A stretch of DNA of 64,000 bases from Streptomyces microflavus (GCF_014650075.1 NZ_BMUG01000006.1:124001-188000); one strand, 5' to 3'; counted from the stretch's first letter, positions 29,001 to 36,482 are shown. Notes: generated by a model not told the origin, from the letters alone. A program made the numbers and translations.

Positions 29001-29211
29001 CGTCACCCACCGGCGTAACGGTTTTGACCAGCCACTGCTCGTCCCGGACCCGGACCTGCGCGCCCGGCGCGTACTTGGCCTGGCGGGTCAGGGAGGCGGC
29101 ACCTGTAGGGCCGGGAACGGCGGAATCCACGGCTTCATCCGCAGCGTCCTCCGTGTCGAACGCGCCCTGACCGTCACCGGTCTCCGTCACGCTGGTCACG
29201 TACCGCTCCAT
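26035..29211 (-). CDS. SNF2-type DEAD-box helicase, DISARM DrmD-like
   Basis: The 1058-aa protein carries an N-terminal segment (about 30-110, AKYAPGAQVRVRDEQWLVKT) typical of SNF2-family proteins of phage-defence loci. It also has Walker A ADVVGLGKTLEIGILLAELI (about 177), motif II VVIDESHNL (about 280), RRTKTDREVRDSLKGKWADR, and motifs V/VI LFTGDVASEGVNLHQQCHQL with RIEQRNGRIDRYGQ (about 610). These are SF2 translocase marks. Gene order with a large methylase next recalls class 1 DISARM drmD-drmMI. The start may be ATG 29211, but AAGGA lies only 1 nt before it; GTG 29199, with GGAG 7 nt upstream, is a good alternative. Confidence 0.88.
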   Translation of the reverse strand: MERYVTSVTETGDGQGAFDTEDAADEAVDSAVPGPTGAASLTRQAKYAPGAQVRVRDEQWLVKTVTPVGDEDWMVEATGVSSFVRGTDAAFYDKLDYIEALDPKKTLLVPDDSPNHRKARLYLEAVIRKTALPQTEHGLALADNFLMDQQTHQLRPAELALSKENPQPRVLIADVVGLGKTLEIGILLAELIRRGRGERILVVTPAHVLEQFQRELWTRFSIPLVRLDSTGIQRIQRDIPAGRNPFAYFKRAIISVDTLKSDVYAHHLENSHWDAVVIDESHNLVNRGTKNNDLARALAEHTDALILASATPHNGATESFAELIRMLDKTAIANTSEYEVKDLGHLYIRRTKTDREVRDSLKGKWADRGPSMPVVCEANPKERAVLEELAARWTPRDPAASSVCADTMVAYNLLKSFLSSHRAFQDSVAARRKVLGAPLKVRRGQDPTAREAERRIEREAIVELERLAANIGDDDSAKLDALVRELKEIGVGPGSDMRVVVFSERIPTLKWLAEVVPARLGFRAGTKLEESVTESKPWLAYGGAIQVMHGEASNEDEQKDIVSKFGLKTDPVRILFTGDVASEGVNLHQQCHQLIHYDLPWSLIRIEQRNGRIDRYGQSKAPQFRAIVLTGDVEWRTGEKGEPLHLDDRLVGSKLLAREEEAHRIEGSAEAVTGIYRAKEEEDRLTRDLISGRTVEESIKKSSGGAKAMLGRLMGNVGAKKPTDDVPVATVPSLFGAAGSTAAYFDEALRQTYFPDKPENVLKLRREDDGTIAFEPPPDLVYRLKSLPKSYLTDQGILPTSKKEGRLRLTFDKGLAAKRLEVARETTESQWPNVSYVSDVHPVLDWVTDKALAALRHDEAFVLAFAPDLEAAGTLDEQLPADLAGPVYLIQGIYSNAVGRPTVVEWMAVVGLPTAPRVLRIDDAFLAACNVGPKMPGRATPADREGLQTLVPAAVDAATGFLTDRAAEYKEAVDSVLAPYEKRVAQWQQDALFAASTRSQKAKQDVNLTASRRKSMIRSLRTSGAPMLRLLGVLEPLSATPAGVTDVSAAPVAGETIA

Positions 29212-29218
29212 TCCTTCA

Positions 29219-29305
29219 TACCGCTGTTTTACATGCGCTCCGGAGAAGCCCGGAGGTGAGGTACGGCGACTCGATTATTTGCCGTTGTTTTACCGCAGTG
29301 CACTG
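29219..29305 (-). promoter_or_regulatory. putative regulatory repeats ahead of the SNF2 gene
   Basis: On the minus strand the 14-mer GTAAAACARCGGYA occurs twice, at 29280-29293 and 29219-29232, 61 bp apart (about six helical turns). Next to the first is the perfect palindrome CAGTGCACTG (29296-29305). This AT-richer gap between the kinase and SNF2 genes probably holds a promoter or operator. No clear -35/-10 pair was found. Confidence 0.4.
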
Positions 29306-29342
29306 ACATTGCCTTCGGCGGACGATGAGCCTGAAAGGCGAG

Positions 29343-30530
29343 CTACAGCGCGGACTGCATCGCGTACCGCTTCCGCAAGTCCTCGGAAACCGTCAGAGAG
29401 GCCGGCTTCCGACCTCGCCTCGGCTTCTGGGCCGGTGGCTCCGGATCGGGAGTTTTCTCGGCTTCCCGCACGATGTCTTTCGTGAGATCGGCAGGCGCCT
29501 CAGCGCCGGAGTCTTCTGAGACCGGGAGAGGACGGTCGAGCGGGCTGTCCTGGTCATCCTCGTCCGCAGTGCCGGTCTCGCCGACCGGGGCCGCGAACTG
29601 TTCGATGCGTTCCCACACCGAGGAGGACGGGCCGTTCTCCTCGGCCGCGCGGGCACTGTCCTCGGAGGAGGCCGTCGCACTTACCAGTGCATGGCGGGCT
29701 TGTGCCGCCGACAGTCCTGCATCCTCTACGAGGGCCACACACTGCCGGGTCACCTCGGCCAGCATGGGACGGTCGGCCGGCGCGTACGCGAGCATCGCTG
29801 TGATCAGCGGGAGAAGAGCATCAGGCAGTCCGGCCAGATTTGGGAGCTGCTCCTCGTCCGCCACCTGAGTGGCGATTCCGAGCCAGTCCGCGCCCTCGTA
29901 CGGGTAGTGGCCGGTCGCCGCATAGAGCAGCACTGTGCCGAGCCCGTACACATCGGCAGGTTCTTTCGGCTTGGTGCGGGCGAGCGCTTGCTCGGGAGGT
30001 ATACACCGAATGGTGCCGATGATCATCCCGGCCTGCGTCAGGTTGTCCTTGTCAGCGTCAACGAAGGCCCCGAGACCGAAATCGATCAGTATCGGACCGT
30101 ACTCGCTGAGCATGACGTTCTGCGGTTTGAGGTCGCGGTGGAGTAGGCCCACCTTATGAACTGCTTCGAGCCCTTCGGCGAGCAGCGCGCCGAGGCTGGC
30201 GACGAGGGGGGTAGGGAGCGTGCCTCGGCCCTGTACTTGCTCGTGAACCGTATGTCCTGGGACGTACTCGACAGCCATCCAGGGCTGCTCGGCGTACGGA
30301 TCGGCATCGAGGAAGCGTGCCACCCGGTTCGTACCCACGACCGTTCGCGCGATGAGCGCTTCCTTCTCGAAACGGGCGCGCGTGGCCTGGTCGAGGCGAT
30401 CCCGTCGGATCACCTTCACCGCGACCGGGTCCCCGCCGGGCGAATAGGCCAGATAGACCTCTCCCATGCCCCCCGAGCCCAGCTCGCGCTCGACCACGTA
30501 GCGGCCGATCTGCGTGGGCACCTCTGCCAT
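29343..30530 (-). CDS. cytosolic Hanks-type Ser/Thr protein kinase
   Basis: The 395-aa product begins MAEVPTQIGRYVVERELGSG, with the glycine loop GSGGMGEVY, the ATP lysine in VAVKVIRRD, the catalytic HRDLKPQN near 134 and the Mg-binding DFG near 153. It is a complete active-type kinase without PASTA repeats or a membrane segment. The C-terminal 130 residues are acidic and low-complexity, then end in a basic AT-hook-like patch, KPRRGRKPAS. The start at ATG 30530 is preferred; GTG 30563 would add 11 residues. It reads into the helicase/methylase genes on the same strand, recalling the kinase PglW of the phage growth limitation system. Control of the defence proteins is an inference. Confidence 0.9.
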   Translation of the reverse strand: MAEVPTQIGRYVVERELGSGGMGEVYLAYSPGGDPVAVKVIRRDRLDQATRARFEKEALIARTVVGTNRVARFLDADPYAEQPWMAVEYVPGHTVHEQVQGRGTLPTPLVASLGALLAEGLEAVHKVGLLHRDLKPQNVMLSEYGPILIDFGLGAFVDADKDNLTQAGMIIGTIRCIPPEQALARTKPKEPADVYGLGTVLLYAATGHYPYEGADWLGIATQVADEEQLPNLAGLPDALLPLITAMLAYAPADRPMLAEVTRQCVALVEDAGLSAAQARHALVSATASSEDSARAAEENGPSSSVWERIEQFAAPVGETGTADEDDQDSPLDRPLPVSEDSGAEAPADLTKDIVREAEKTPDPEPPAQKPRRGRKPASLTVSEDLRKRYAMQSAL

Positions 30531-30563
30531 GTTCTCTGCGTCACCCTCTCGCGACAGCGTCAC

Positions 30564-30926
30564 CGTGTTGCACCATCACCGAAGGCCACCCTATCCCTGC
30601 GGCTACGGGAACAGGGCGGGTTTCCGGCCCTTGACGTGCGCAGACTCAAGGGTGGACGAGTTGGCCCGACGGGAGACAGCCAACGTACTCACGAAGGTAG
30701 GTCGGCGAGCGCCGTCCGCTCGCGCAGGTCCTGCCGCGGTGAGGGCGTCGCTATGGGGCTCGGGGAGTCGCTGCGGCCGTTGAAGGCCAGGCCTGCTCGG
30801 CGTCCCAGCGACGGCGGTACGCGTCTGACAGAACTAGCCCCGCAGTGCAGTGTGCTGCCAGTAACGTCGTCCATATCGTCAGCGGCGGCCCGCGTGCGGC
30901 CGAAGTGTAAGAGGGGGCGCTGAGTC
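30564..30926. other. divergent intergenic region between kinase and HTH/membrane protein
   Basis: No coding frame is supported in these 363 bp. They must contain the promoters for the kinase operon (minus) and the small HTH protein (plus), but I could not assign -10/-35 boxes with confidence. Confidence 0.45.
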
Positions 30927-31445
30927 ATGGGGAAATCGGCACGGGTGTTGGGCGAGGAGTTCGGCCGAACGGCTCGAGAAATGAATGCGCTCCTCAAGGA
31001 GTACGGCTACCTGGACGGAAACCCCGGCGCTTATGGGATCACCGAGAAGGGGCAGCAGTACGCGAAGGAGCAATACCATTCACGCGGCACGGGCGGTTAC
31101 GCTCAGTACAACCGGAACTGGGAAACTCGTACCTGGAGCGAGGATACGGTAGCGGCACTTAGGGCCGATATGGAAGCGAATCCTGGTGGCTTCGATGACG
31201 GAGGGTCTCCCGCTGAAGAGGAGGCAATTTTCGGGCCTGAGCCCATCGTGGACGACAGCCGTGATGGTGGCGACGATGACCCTCAGCTCAGTTGGAAAGA
31301 GTTGGCCATCGGCGGGGCCGTAGTAGGCGCTATTTTCATCGCTCCTCATGTCAAGCCTTTCTGGGACAACAAGGTGAAACCTGTTGCGAGGAAGCTGCGG
31401 GACAGATTGGCGAAACAGGAGACCACCGAGCCCACCGAGTCCTGA
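30927..31445 (+). CDS. small protein with KilA-C/antirepressor-like HTH and one membrane helix
   Basis: This 172-aa protein's N-terminal 45 residues (EEFGRTAREMNALLKEYGYL, then GAYGITEKGQQYA) resemble the small winged-helix domain at the end of phage antirepressors, where the pattern is G-RTA-EMN-LL-E-G followed by T-KG--YA. A charged linker follows, then one hydrophobic helix (about 122-142, ELAIGGAVVGAIFIAPHV) and a basic tail (KPVARKLRDRLAK). The layout suggests a membrane-tethered DNA-binding or regulatory protein. It is transcribed away from the kinase. Function is unknown; a link to the defence island is only by position. Confidence 0.6.
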   Translation: MGKSARVLGEEFGRTAREMNALLKEYGYLDGNPGAYGITEKGQQYAKEQYHSRGTGGYAQYNRNWETRTWSEDTVAALRADMEANPGGFDDGGSPAEEEAIFGPEPIVDDSRDGGDDDPQLSWKELAIGGAVVGAIFIAPHVKPFWDNKVKPVARKLRDRLAKQETTEPTES

Positions 31446-31752
31446 CGCTCATTCGTGCTGGGCTGCCGAGGGTGGCGACGACCCATGTCACAGGCTGTAG
31501 CCGTGCGCGGGCAGGATGGTGGCCCGAGTGCCGGTTGGTCAACGCGAGTATCGGCATCCAGGCCGGGAGGTTGCGTGTGATCTGCGCGATCTCGAGCCGG
31601 ATTCGGTTGCGCGGTGTGCTTCAAGGCCGCTTCCGTAGGTCGGCGGAGCGGGCGGGCCACTGGCTGCAGGTTGACGCTAGTCCCTGAATCGGCCGAAAGG
31701 ACCTTAACGGTAGGTACTCGGCCCGTGTGAACAGCCCCTATTGGAGGACAGT
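31446..31752. other. intergenic stretch ahead of the DUF262 gene
   Basis: Besides the possible transposase remnant on the minus strand (31480-31640), nothing coding is supported. The last bases hold the GGAGG ribosome site (31743-31747) for the DUF262-DUF1524 gene. Confidence 0.4.
31480..31640 (-). pseudogene. possible IS1380-family transposase C-terminal remnant
   Basis: On the minus strand one frame reads RNRIRLEIAQITRNLPAWMP followed by ILALT, which resembles the conserved NRI-EI--IA--L-AWM-MLALTG block near the end of IS1380-type transposases. There is no start codon, and the following residues lose similarity. The recognition is from memory of the family and rests on about 25 residues. 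Confidence 0.35.
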
Positions 31753-33846
31753 GTGGAAGCGAAATCGATGACCCTGCGCGATCTGTTCGGGCCGGACCGG
31801 CGACTCGTCGTGCCGGTCTTCCAGAGGCCGTACGTCTGGACGGAGGACCGGAACTGGCGCCCCTTGTGGGAGGACGTCACCGCTCTGGTCCACCAAAGAA
31901 TGGCTGATGAGGAGGTTCATCCGCACTTTCTTGGCGCGGTCGTGCTGGATCAGCTACTGACACTTACGGGGTCGATGCCCGCCAGACAGGTCATCGACGG
32001 ACAGCAGAGGCTGACAACACTTCAGGTTCTGCTTGCCGCGGTCCGCGATGTCGGACGGGAGCTCGATGTCCAGGACAGGTACGTACGTGCGCTCGTCAAA
32101 CTGACCGCCAACGACGACGACATGACCGACGAACCGCATGCCGCCTACAAGGTGTGGCCTACCAACATTGACCGTGACTCGTTCCGCATGGTTATGGACG
32201 GTCGGCTCCGGCGGCCCGTCGACGTCGCATTCCCCGTCGCTCCAGACGCCTCGGCGATCGTCCAGGCGTACTGGTTCTTTCGCAACCGCACGGTCGAGTG
32301 GGCGCAAGAGCTGAACTACGAAGGCAGGCTGGACAAGGGCTTTGATGCCTTGGTGCGCGTGCTTCGTGACAAGTTCGAGTTGGTCGTTATCGATCTCAAG
32401 CCCGAGGACAACGCCCAGGTCATCTTCGAGGCTCTGAACGACCGAGGCACCCCGTTGCAGGCATCCGACCTGGTCAAGAACCTGGTCTTCCAGCAGGCGG
32501 AGGAGCAAGGGCTCCCGGTGGAGGAGCTGTACAGGGACCTGTGGGCGCAGCTAGAGACGCCTGACTGGCGCAAGGAGGTGCGGCAGGGAAGGCTGAAGCG
32601 GCCTCGTCTGGACGTCTTCCTCATGCAGTACCTCACGGGTGAACTCGCCGAGGAGGTGATGGCTCCAGAGCTCTTCCTGACCTTTCGCAGGTACGTCAAG
32701 GCCGCTGATATGGGCCTGGTCAATCTGATGAGGCGCCTGGTGGAGCGGGCAGGTGCCTACCGAAGGCTGACGGCCGAGGAACAGCCGCTGACACCGGAAG
32801 GCCGCTTTCTGCGCACTGTTGGTGTTCTGGACGCCAACACCGTGATGCCCGTACTCCTGTGGCTGGTAAGCCGTTTCGACGAGGACGACCGGGCCGGCGC
32901 GGTGGCCACCCTGGACTCCTACCTGGTGCGACGCACCGTCTGCCGCCTGACGACGAAGAACTACAACCGGCTCTTCCTGGAACTGCTCAAGGAACTGAAG
33001 GCGAAGGACGACCCGTCGGTCGTGGCGGACTTTCTACTCCGACAGGAAGCCGACTCCGGGTTCTGGCCCCGCGATCGCGATATCCGAGATGTCTTTCGGT
33101 CTCAGCCGTTGTACAAGCAACTCACGCGGACCCGGATGCGGCTGCTGCTGGCCGAGTTGGAGGACTCGCTGTATTCGGGCAAGACCGAGCGACAGGTTCA
33201 CAACGGGGAGTTGACGATCGAGCACCTACTGCCCCAGGCCTGGGAGGAACACTGGCCCCTTCCCGAGGGCGGAGGCCGCGTAAGCGTCGAGGCTCATGAG
33301 CGCCGGCAGTCCCTCCTCCACACCGTGGGAAATCTGACTCTGCTCACCGGCAGGCTGAACACATCGGTTTCCAATGGTCCCTGGGAGCGCAAGAGGAACG
33401 ACATCCTCGTGCACAGTGCACTTTCGTTGAACCGTTCCCTGCCTGCCCAGTGGGACGAGGAGAGCATCCTGGCCCGGGCTGACCATCTGGCCGAGGCGTT
33501 CTCCCAGCGCTGGCAACGCCCGGATGGAGGCGCGCCCAACTCCTCGGTCGTAGGCTTCCCGGCACCCCGACTGGGGGCGCGGGAGGCTACCCCCGTCGGT
33601 AGGCCGGCGACGGTTCAGATGCCCCGGTCCCGGCGCGATGTCGCACGCCACATGCGAGAGGCCTTCTCTGGGCTGCCGGTCGGAAGCGTTCTGACGGTGT
33701 CGCAGATAACGGCGGTCCCCACGAGCCAGTACGAGGGCGGGGAGATCAGTCCCGGCGCTGTGGCCGCCAGACTTCGCGCCGACAACGTTCCTGGTATCCG
33801 GGCCGTACCTGGGTCCAGCCCACTTTCCGCCCGCAAGATCAGCTGA
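31753..33846 (+). CDS. DUF262-DUF1524 fusion, GmrSD/BrxU-type modification-dependent restriction enzyme
   Basis: The 697-aa protein starts at GTG 31753 with GGAGG 5 nt upstream. The N-terminal DUF262 domain has VPVFQRPYVW and the nucleotide-binding signature ARQVIDGQQRLTTLQVLLAA (about 79-98), with FEALNDRGTPLQASDLVKNL further on. The C-terminal DUF1524 domain has an HNH-like His motif, TIEHLLPQAW (about 488), and TVGNLTLLTGRLNTSVSN. This is the single-chain form of GmrSD and BrxU, type IV enzymes that use NTPs to cut DNA with modified bases. A short C-terminal extension after residue 600 is of unknown role. It complements a methylation-based system by covering phages with hypermodified DNA. 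Confidence 0.9.
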   Translation: MEAKSMTLRDLFGPDRRLVVPVFQRPYVWTEDRNWRPLWEDVTALVHQRMADEEVHPHFLGAVVLDQLLTLTGSMPARQVIDGQQRLTTLQVLLAAVRDVGRELDVQDRYVRALVKLTANDDDMTDEPHAAYKVWPTNIDRDSFRMVMDGRLRRPVDVAFPVAPDASAIVQAYWFFRNRTVEWAQELNYEGRLDKGFDALVRVLRDKFELVVIDLKPEDNAQVIFEALNDRGTPLQASDLVKNLVFQQAEEQGLPVEELYRDLWAQLETPDWRKEVRQGRLKRPRLDVFLMQYLTGELAEEVMAPELFLTFRRYVKAADMGLVNLMRRLVERAGAYRRLTAEEQPLTPEGRFLRTVGVLDANTVMPVLLWLVSRFDEDDRAGAVATLDSYLVRRTVCRLTTKNYNRLFLELLKELKAKDDPSVVADFLLRQEADSGFWPRDRDIRDVFRSQPLYKQLTRTRMRLLLAELEDSLYSGKTERQVHNGELTIEHLLPQAWEEHWPLPEGGGRVSVEAHERRQSLLHTVGNLTLLTGRLNTSVSNGPWERKRNDILVHSALSLNRSLPAQWDEESILARADHLAEAFSQRWQRPDGGAPNSSVVGFPAPRLGAREATPVGRPATVQMPRSRRDVARHMREAFSGLPVGSVLTVSQITAVPTSQYEGGEISPGAVAARLRADNVPGIRAVPGSSPLSARKIS

Positions 33847-33851
33847 ACCGT

Positions 33852-33867
33852 CCCGCACTCGTGCGGG
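33852..33867 (+). terminator. short hairpin after the DUF262-DUF1524 gene
   Basis: CCCGCAC-TC-GTGCGGG begins 6 nt after the stop codon. The stem is short, so termination may be weak. Confidence 0.4.
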
Positions 33868-33953
33868 GGTGCACTTCTTCGCGACAGAATCCGTCACGAA
33901 CTGGTGACGCCTGCTGTCGCGGCGAACTGGTGGAACCAAAGGAGAAGGTTCGG

Positions 33954-34874
33954 ATGGGGTGGCGAGAGGGCGCCGGGGAACTGGACGCGCGGATGCTCGA
34001 GCGTCCGCTTTTTTCGGATGCAGTGGGAAAGCTGGGAGCCTGGCTGGCCGAAGACGGGGCGCCGTACGCGGACGGGACAGGCGCGCACGCAGTTCGCTAC
34101 ATCCCGGGGTCCTGGGCCGGCATCCGGCCGTGGCCCTCGGGGTTGGCTGAGCAGGTCGGACGTAAGCCAACCTTGCTGAGCCGGGCCCAGGTGTTGGCGG
34201 TGGCCCGGCCTGGGGTAGCAACGGCTAGCTGGACCGAGACACTCGTCGCCAGCTACGTCTGGGGACAAGGTGACAACGGGTACGGGGCCTACCGGCTGGG
34301 TGAGATCCTGGGCCCAGGCCAGGTCGAGGCGGTGCTGGCACAGACTATTGCGCTGCTGGCCACCGATGGCGCCGTGGCGGGCTACCGCAGGCTGAGCGGC
34401 GCGATCGCAGGCCTTGGACCTGCGTTCTTTACCAAGTTCCTCTACTTCGCCGGCGGCGCCGTAGTGGATGCGCCGGGGCCGCGCCCGCTCATCCTCGACC
34501 AGCGCATAGCTCGTGTCCTGCGCGCTTACACGACACGACTGGGGGAGGGGATCGGGCTTGAGGAACCCGCGAAGCTCGCTGCCTGGCTGTGGAGCGACGG
34601 CGGGTGGACTCCGCACCGCTACGACGTGTACCTGAGATGGGCACACGGCGCCACCGACCAGCTGGCCGGCTCCACGCACTGGCCGCTCGCTCCCGACCTA
34701 CTGGAACTGGCACTGTTCAGCGGCGCATGGAACCCATATAAAAGCTCCCTCGGGCCGTCCGTGTCGGATACGCCATCACCGAGCCGGTCCGCCGCGCTGT
34801 CCGGGCTATGCCCGGGCGCCTCTGGCATCCCGCCCTGGACCAGGACGGGACCATGCGGGACGGCGCCGAGCTGA
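33954..34874 (+). CDS. OGG-fold DNA glycosylase-like protein, C-terminus altered by an IS remnant
   Basis: The 306-residue frame starts at ATG 33954 after AAGGAGAAGG. The central region (WTETLVASYVWGQGDNGYGA, GYRRLSGAIAGLGPAFFTKF, PLILDQRIARVLRAY, WTPHRYDVYLRWAHGATDQL) matches proteins described as 8-oxoguanine-DNA-glycosylase-fold in defence neighbourhoods. It resembles the helix-hairpin-helix glycosylase core, although the canonical catalytic Lys could not be assigned. Similarity ends near ELALFSGAWNPYK. From about 34750 the same DNA reads as an IS1380 transposase in another frame, so the last 40 residues are probably not original. Its activity, whether base excision or recognition of modified DNA, is open. 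Confidence 0.6.
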   Translation: MGWREGAGELDARMLERPLFSDAVGKLGAWLAEDGAPYADGTGAHAVRYIPGSWAGIRPWPSGLAEQVGRKPTLLSRAQVLAVARPGVATASWTETLVASYVWGQGDNGYGAYRLGEILGPGQVEAVLAQTIALLATDGAVAGYRRLSGAIAGLGPAFFTKFLYFAGGAVVDAPGPRPLILDQRIARVLRAYTTRLGEGIGLEEPAKLAAWLWSDGGWTPHRYDVYLRWAHGATDQLAGSTHWPLAPDLLELALFSGAWNPYKSSLGPSVSDTPSPSRSAALSGLCPGASGIPPWTRTGPCGTAPS

Positions 34875-35335
34875 CCGGCATGGTCGACCTAAACGGCTAC
34901 CCGGCCGGCACCCGCATCGTGTGCCGCGAGCGGCCCCACCCCAGAGCCCAACTGTCCCTGTTCGTCCAGGACGAGGGCCTACGGCATCAGGTGTTCCTCA
35001 CCGACCCCCCCACTCCGACGGCGGCTCCGCCCAGTTCCTCGAGGTCCGTCACCGTGGGCGAGCCACCGTCGAGGACCACATCCGGTGAGGCAATACCACC
35101 GGATTCGGCCGCTTCCCCTCTCGAGACTTCGGCATCAATGCCGTCTGGCTCGAACTCAGTCTCACAGCGATCGATCTGCTGGCCTGGACCCGCGTCTTGC
35201 TCCGGGACGGCGAACTCGCGGCTGCCGAGCCGAAGAAGATCCGCGACCGGCTGCTGCACGTCGCCACCCGCCTCACCCGCGGGGGCCGCCGCCTGCGCTT
35301 GCGGATATCGGCGGCCCGTCTACCACGCGCCGCCG
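34757..35335 (+). pseudogene. IS1380-family transposase C-terminal remnant (frameshift and stop)
   Basis: One frame reads VGYAITEPVRRAVRAMPGRL ... AGTRIVCRERPHPRAQLSLF and GLRHQVFLTD, then shifts at a C7 run near 35008. It continues as GGSAQFLEVRHRGRATVEDH, meets a TGA, and goes on as GFGRFPSRDFGINAVWLELS and LLHVATRLTRGGRRLRLR. These blocks follow the C-terminal half of IS1380 transposases in order, including the conserved VEDHIR segment. The N-terminal half is missing. It overlaps the end of the OGG-fold gene and has apparently rewritten its last codons. Confidence 0.75.
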
Positions 35336-35360
35336 CAAGTGATTCATTTGCCGTTCGCCT

Positions 35361-36386
35361 CTACTTCCAAGGTGGCTGATCGATGCCGTCGGCCCACCGG
35401 CGTAGAACGTTGGAGTCAACGATTTGGATGCCGATGACGCTTGCGTAGGCAGCTGCCGGCCCGGTGACAAACCCGGTCGTGACCATCAGCGCGATGTCGG
35501 CCTGGTGGACGCTGAAGACCGTGCCGGCGAACTTCTGCATCTCCGGACTGCTGACCTTGCCGCGGTACTGCTTGCACTGGATGACGACCTTACGGCCCTC
35601 AGGGGTGTATGCGATGACGTCCGCGCCGAGGTCACCCGCGCCGCCGGGCGTCTCGACCCGGTAACAGCCGCCTTCACGGCACAGGTCGGCGATGGCCTGC
35701 TCGAACTCGGAGGGCGTCAGGTCGAACCAGTCCTTTACCGCGCGGAACTTCGGCTTGGCAGGAGAGGCGGCTGCCTTTTTCTCCAGGAGCCTGGTCTGCT
35801 CTGCCAGGAACGCGGCGAGCTGCCGAAGCTCCCGATAGCTCGCCTCATGCTGCTCGGCGTTCACCGTCCGATACTTCGCAACGAGGTCGTGGCAGGATGC
35901 CTCGACCTCGCCTAGGAGCCGCACATACGCGCCAAAGCTGTACGCGGCATCCCCGGGGGCGGCAGTAGTTCTCTGCTGCGGCAGGGAAGCGTGGATGCGG
36001 GACCTCTCGCCTGTGGCTACGACCTCGCCGACAGTTACCTGGTGGCGGATGCTCGCGCCGCTCAGGTAGGAGACGACCTGGTAGATCGTCTCGAACCCGG
36101 CTACGCGGCGCTGCACGAGCCGCACTGTCGCCACGCCGTCCTCGACGGCGCTAATCCCGATGCCGAGCTCAACCGGCATCTTCCACGACTGCCACTTCGG
36201 GTCGTAGGTGCCGCGGTGCTCCTCACGGGTCAGCTCGACCGTGTCATGGAGGATGTCATTTTCGGCGGCCTCGATCGCGGCCTCCCACTCTTCCCGGCGG
36301 GACTTCGGTAACTTGGCGAGGTCTTGTTCTGCCTCGGGGCGCAGCTGGATGAAGCCACTGACGTACCCAGGGTGCCGGAAAAGCAT
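35361..36386 (-). CDS. Mrr-type restriction endonuclease with RelE/ParE-like N-terminal domain
   Basis: The 341-aa C-terminal half is a restriction-endonuclease fold of the Mrr type. It has LTPSEFEQAIADLCREGGCY, then GADVIAY ... VVIQCKQY, giving the D-(Q)xK active site, then a strand HQADIALMVTTGFVTGPA. Mrr enzymes cut modified DNA. The N-terminal 100 residues (QLRPEAEQDLAKLPKSRREE ... VATVRLVQRRVAGFETIYQV) look like a RelE/ParE toxin fold, joined by a coiled-coil-like linker. I chose ATG 36386, which has AGGT/AAAGG just upstream; 36413 is also possible. The gene is divergent from the broken SRPBCC gene. The substrate is not known. Confidence 0.82.
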   Translation of the reverse strand: MLFRHPGYVSGFIQLRPEAEQDLAKLPKSRREEWEAAIEAAENDILHDTVELTREEHRGTYDPKWQSWKMPVELGIGISAVEDGVATVRLVQRRVAGFETIYQVVSYLSGASIRHQVTVGEVVATGERSRIHASLPQQRTTAAPGDAAYSFGAYVRLLGEVEASCHDLVAKYRTVNAEQHEASYRELRQLAAFLAEQTRLLEKKAAASPAKPKFRAVKDWFDLTPSEFEQAIADLCREGGCYRVETPGGAGDLGADVIAYTPEGRKVVIQCKQYRGKVSSPEMQKFAGTVFSVHQADIALMVTTGFVTGPAAAYASVIGIQIVDSNVLRRWADGIDQPPWK

Positions 36387-36482
36387 GCTGACCTGCCTTT
36401 CGGTGGTGACCATTCTGCGCAATGGGACAACCTTATGAGCTCGTAACACGATCATGGTGAGACGCGGTCTACCCTCGTTGGG

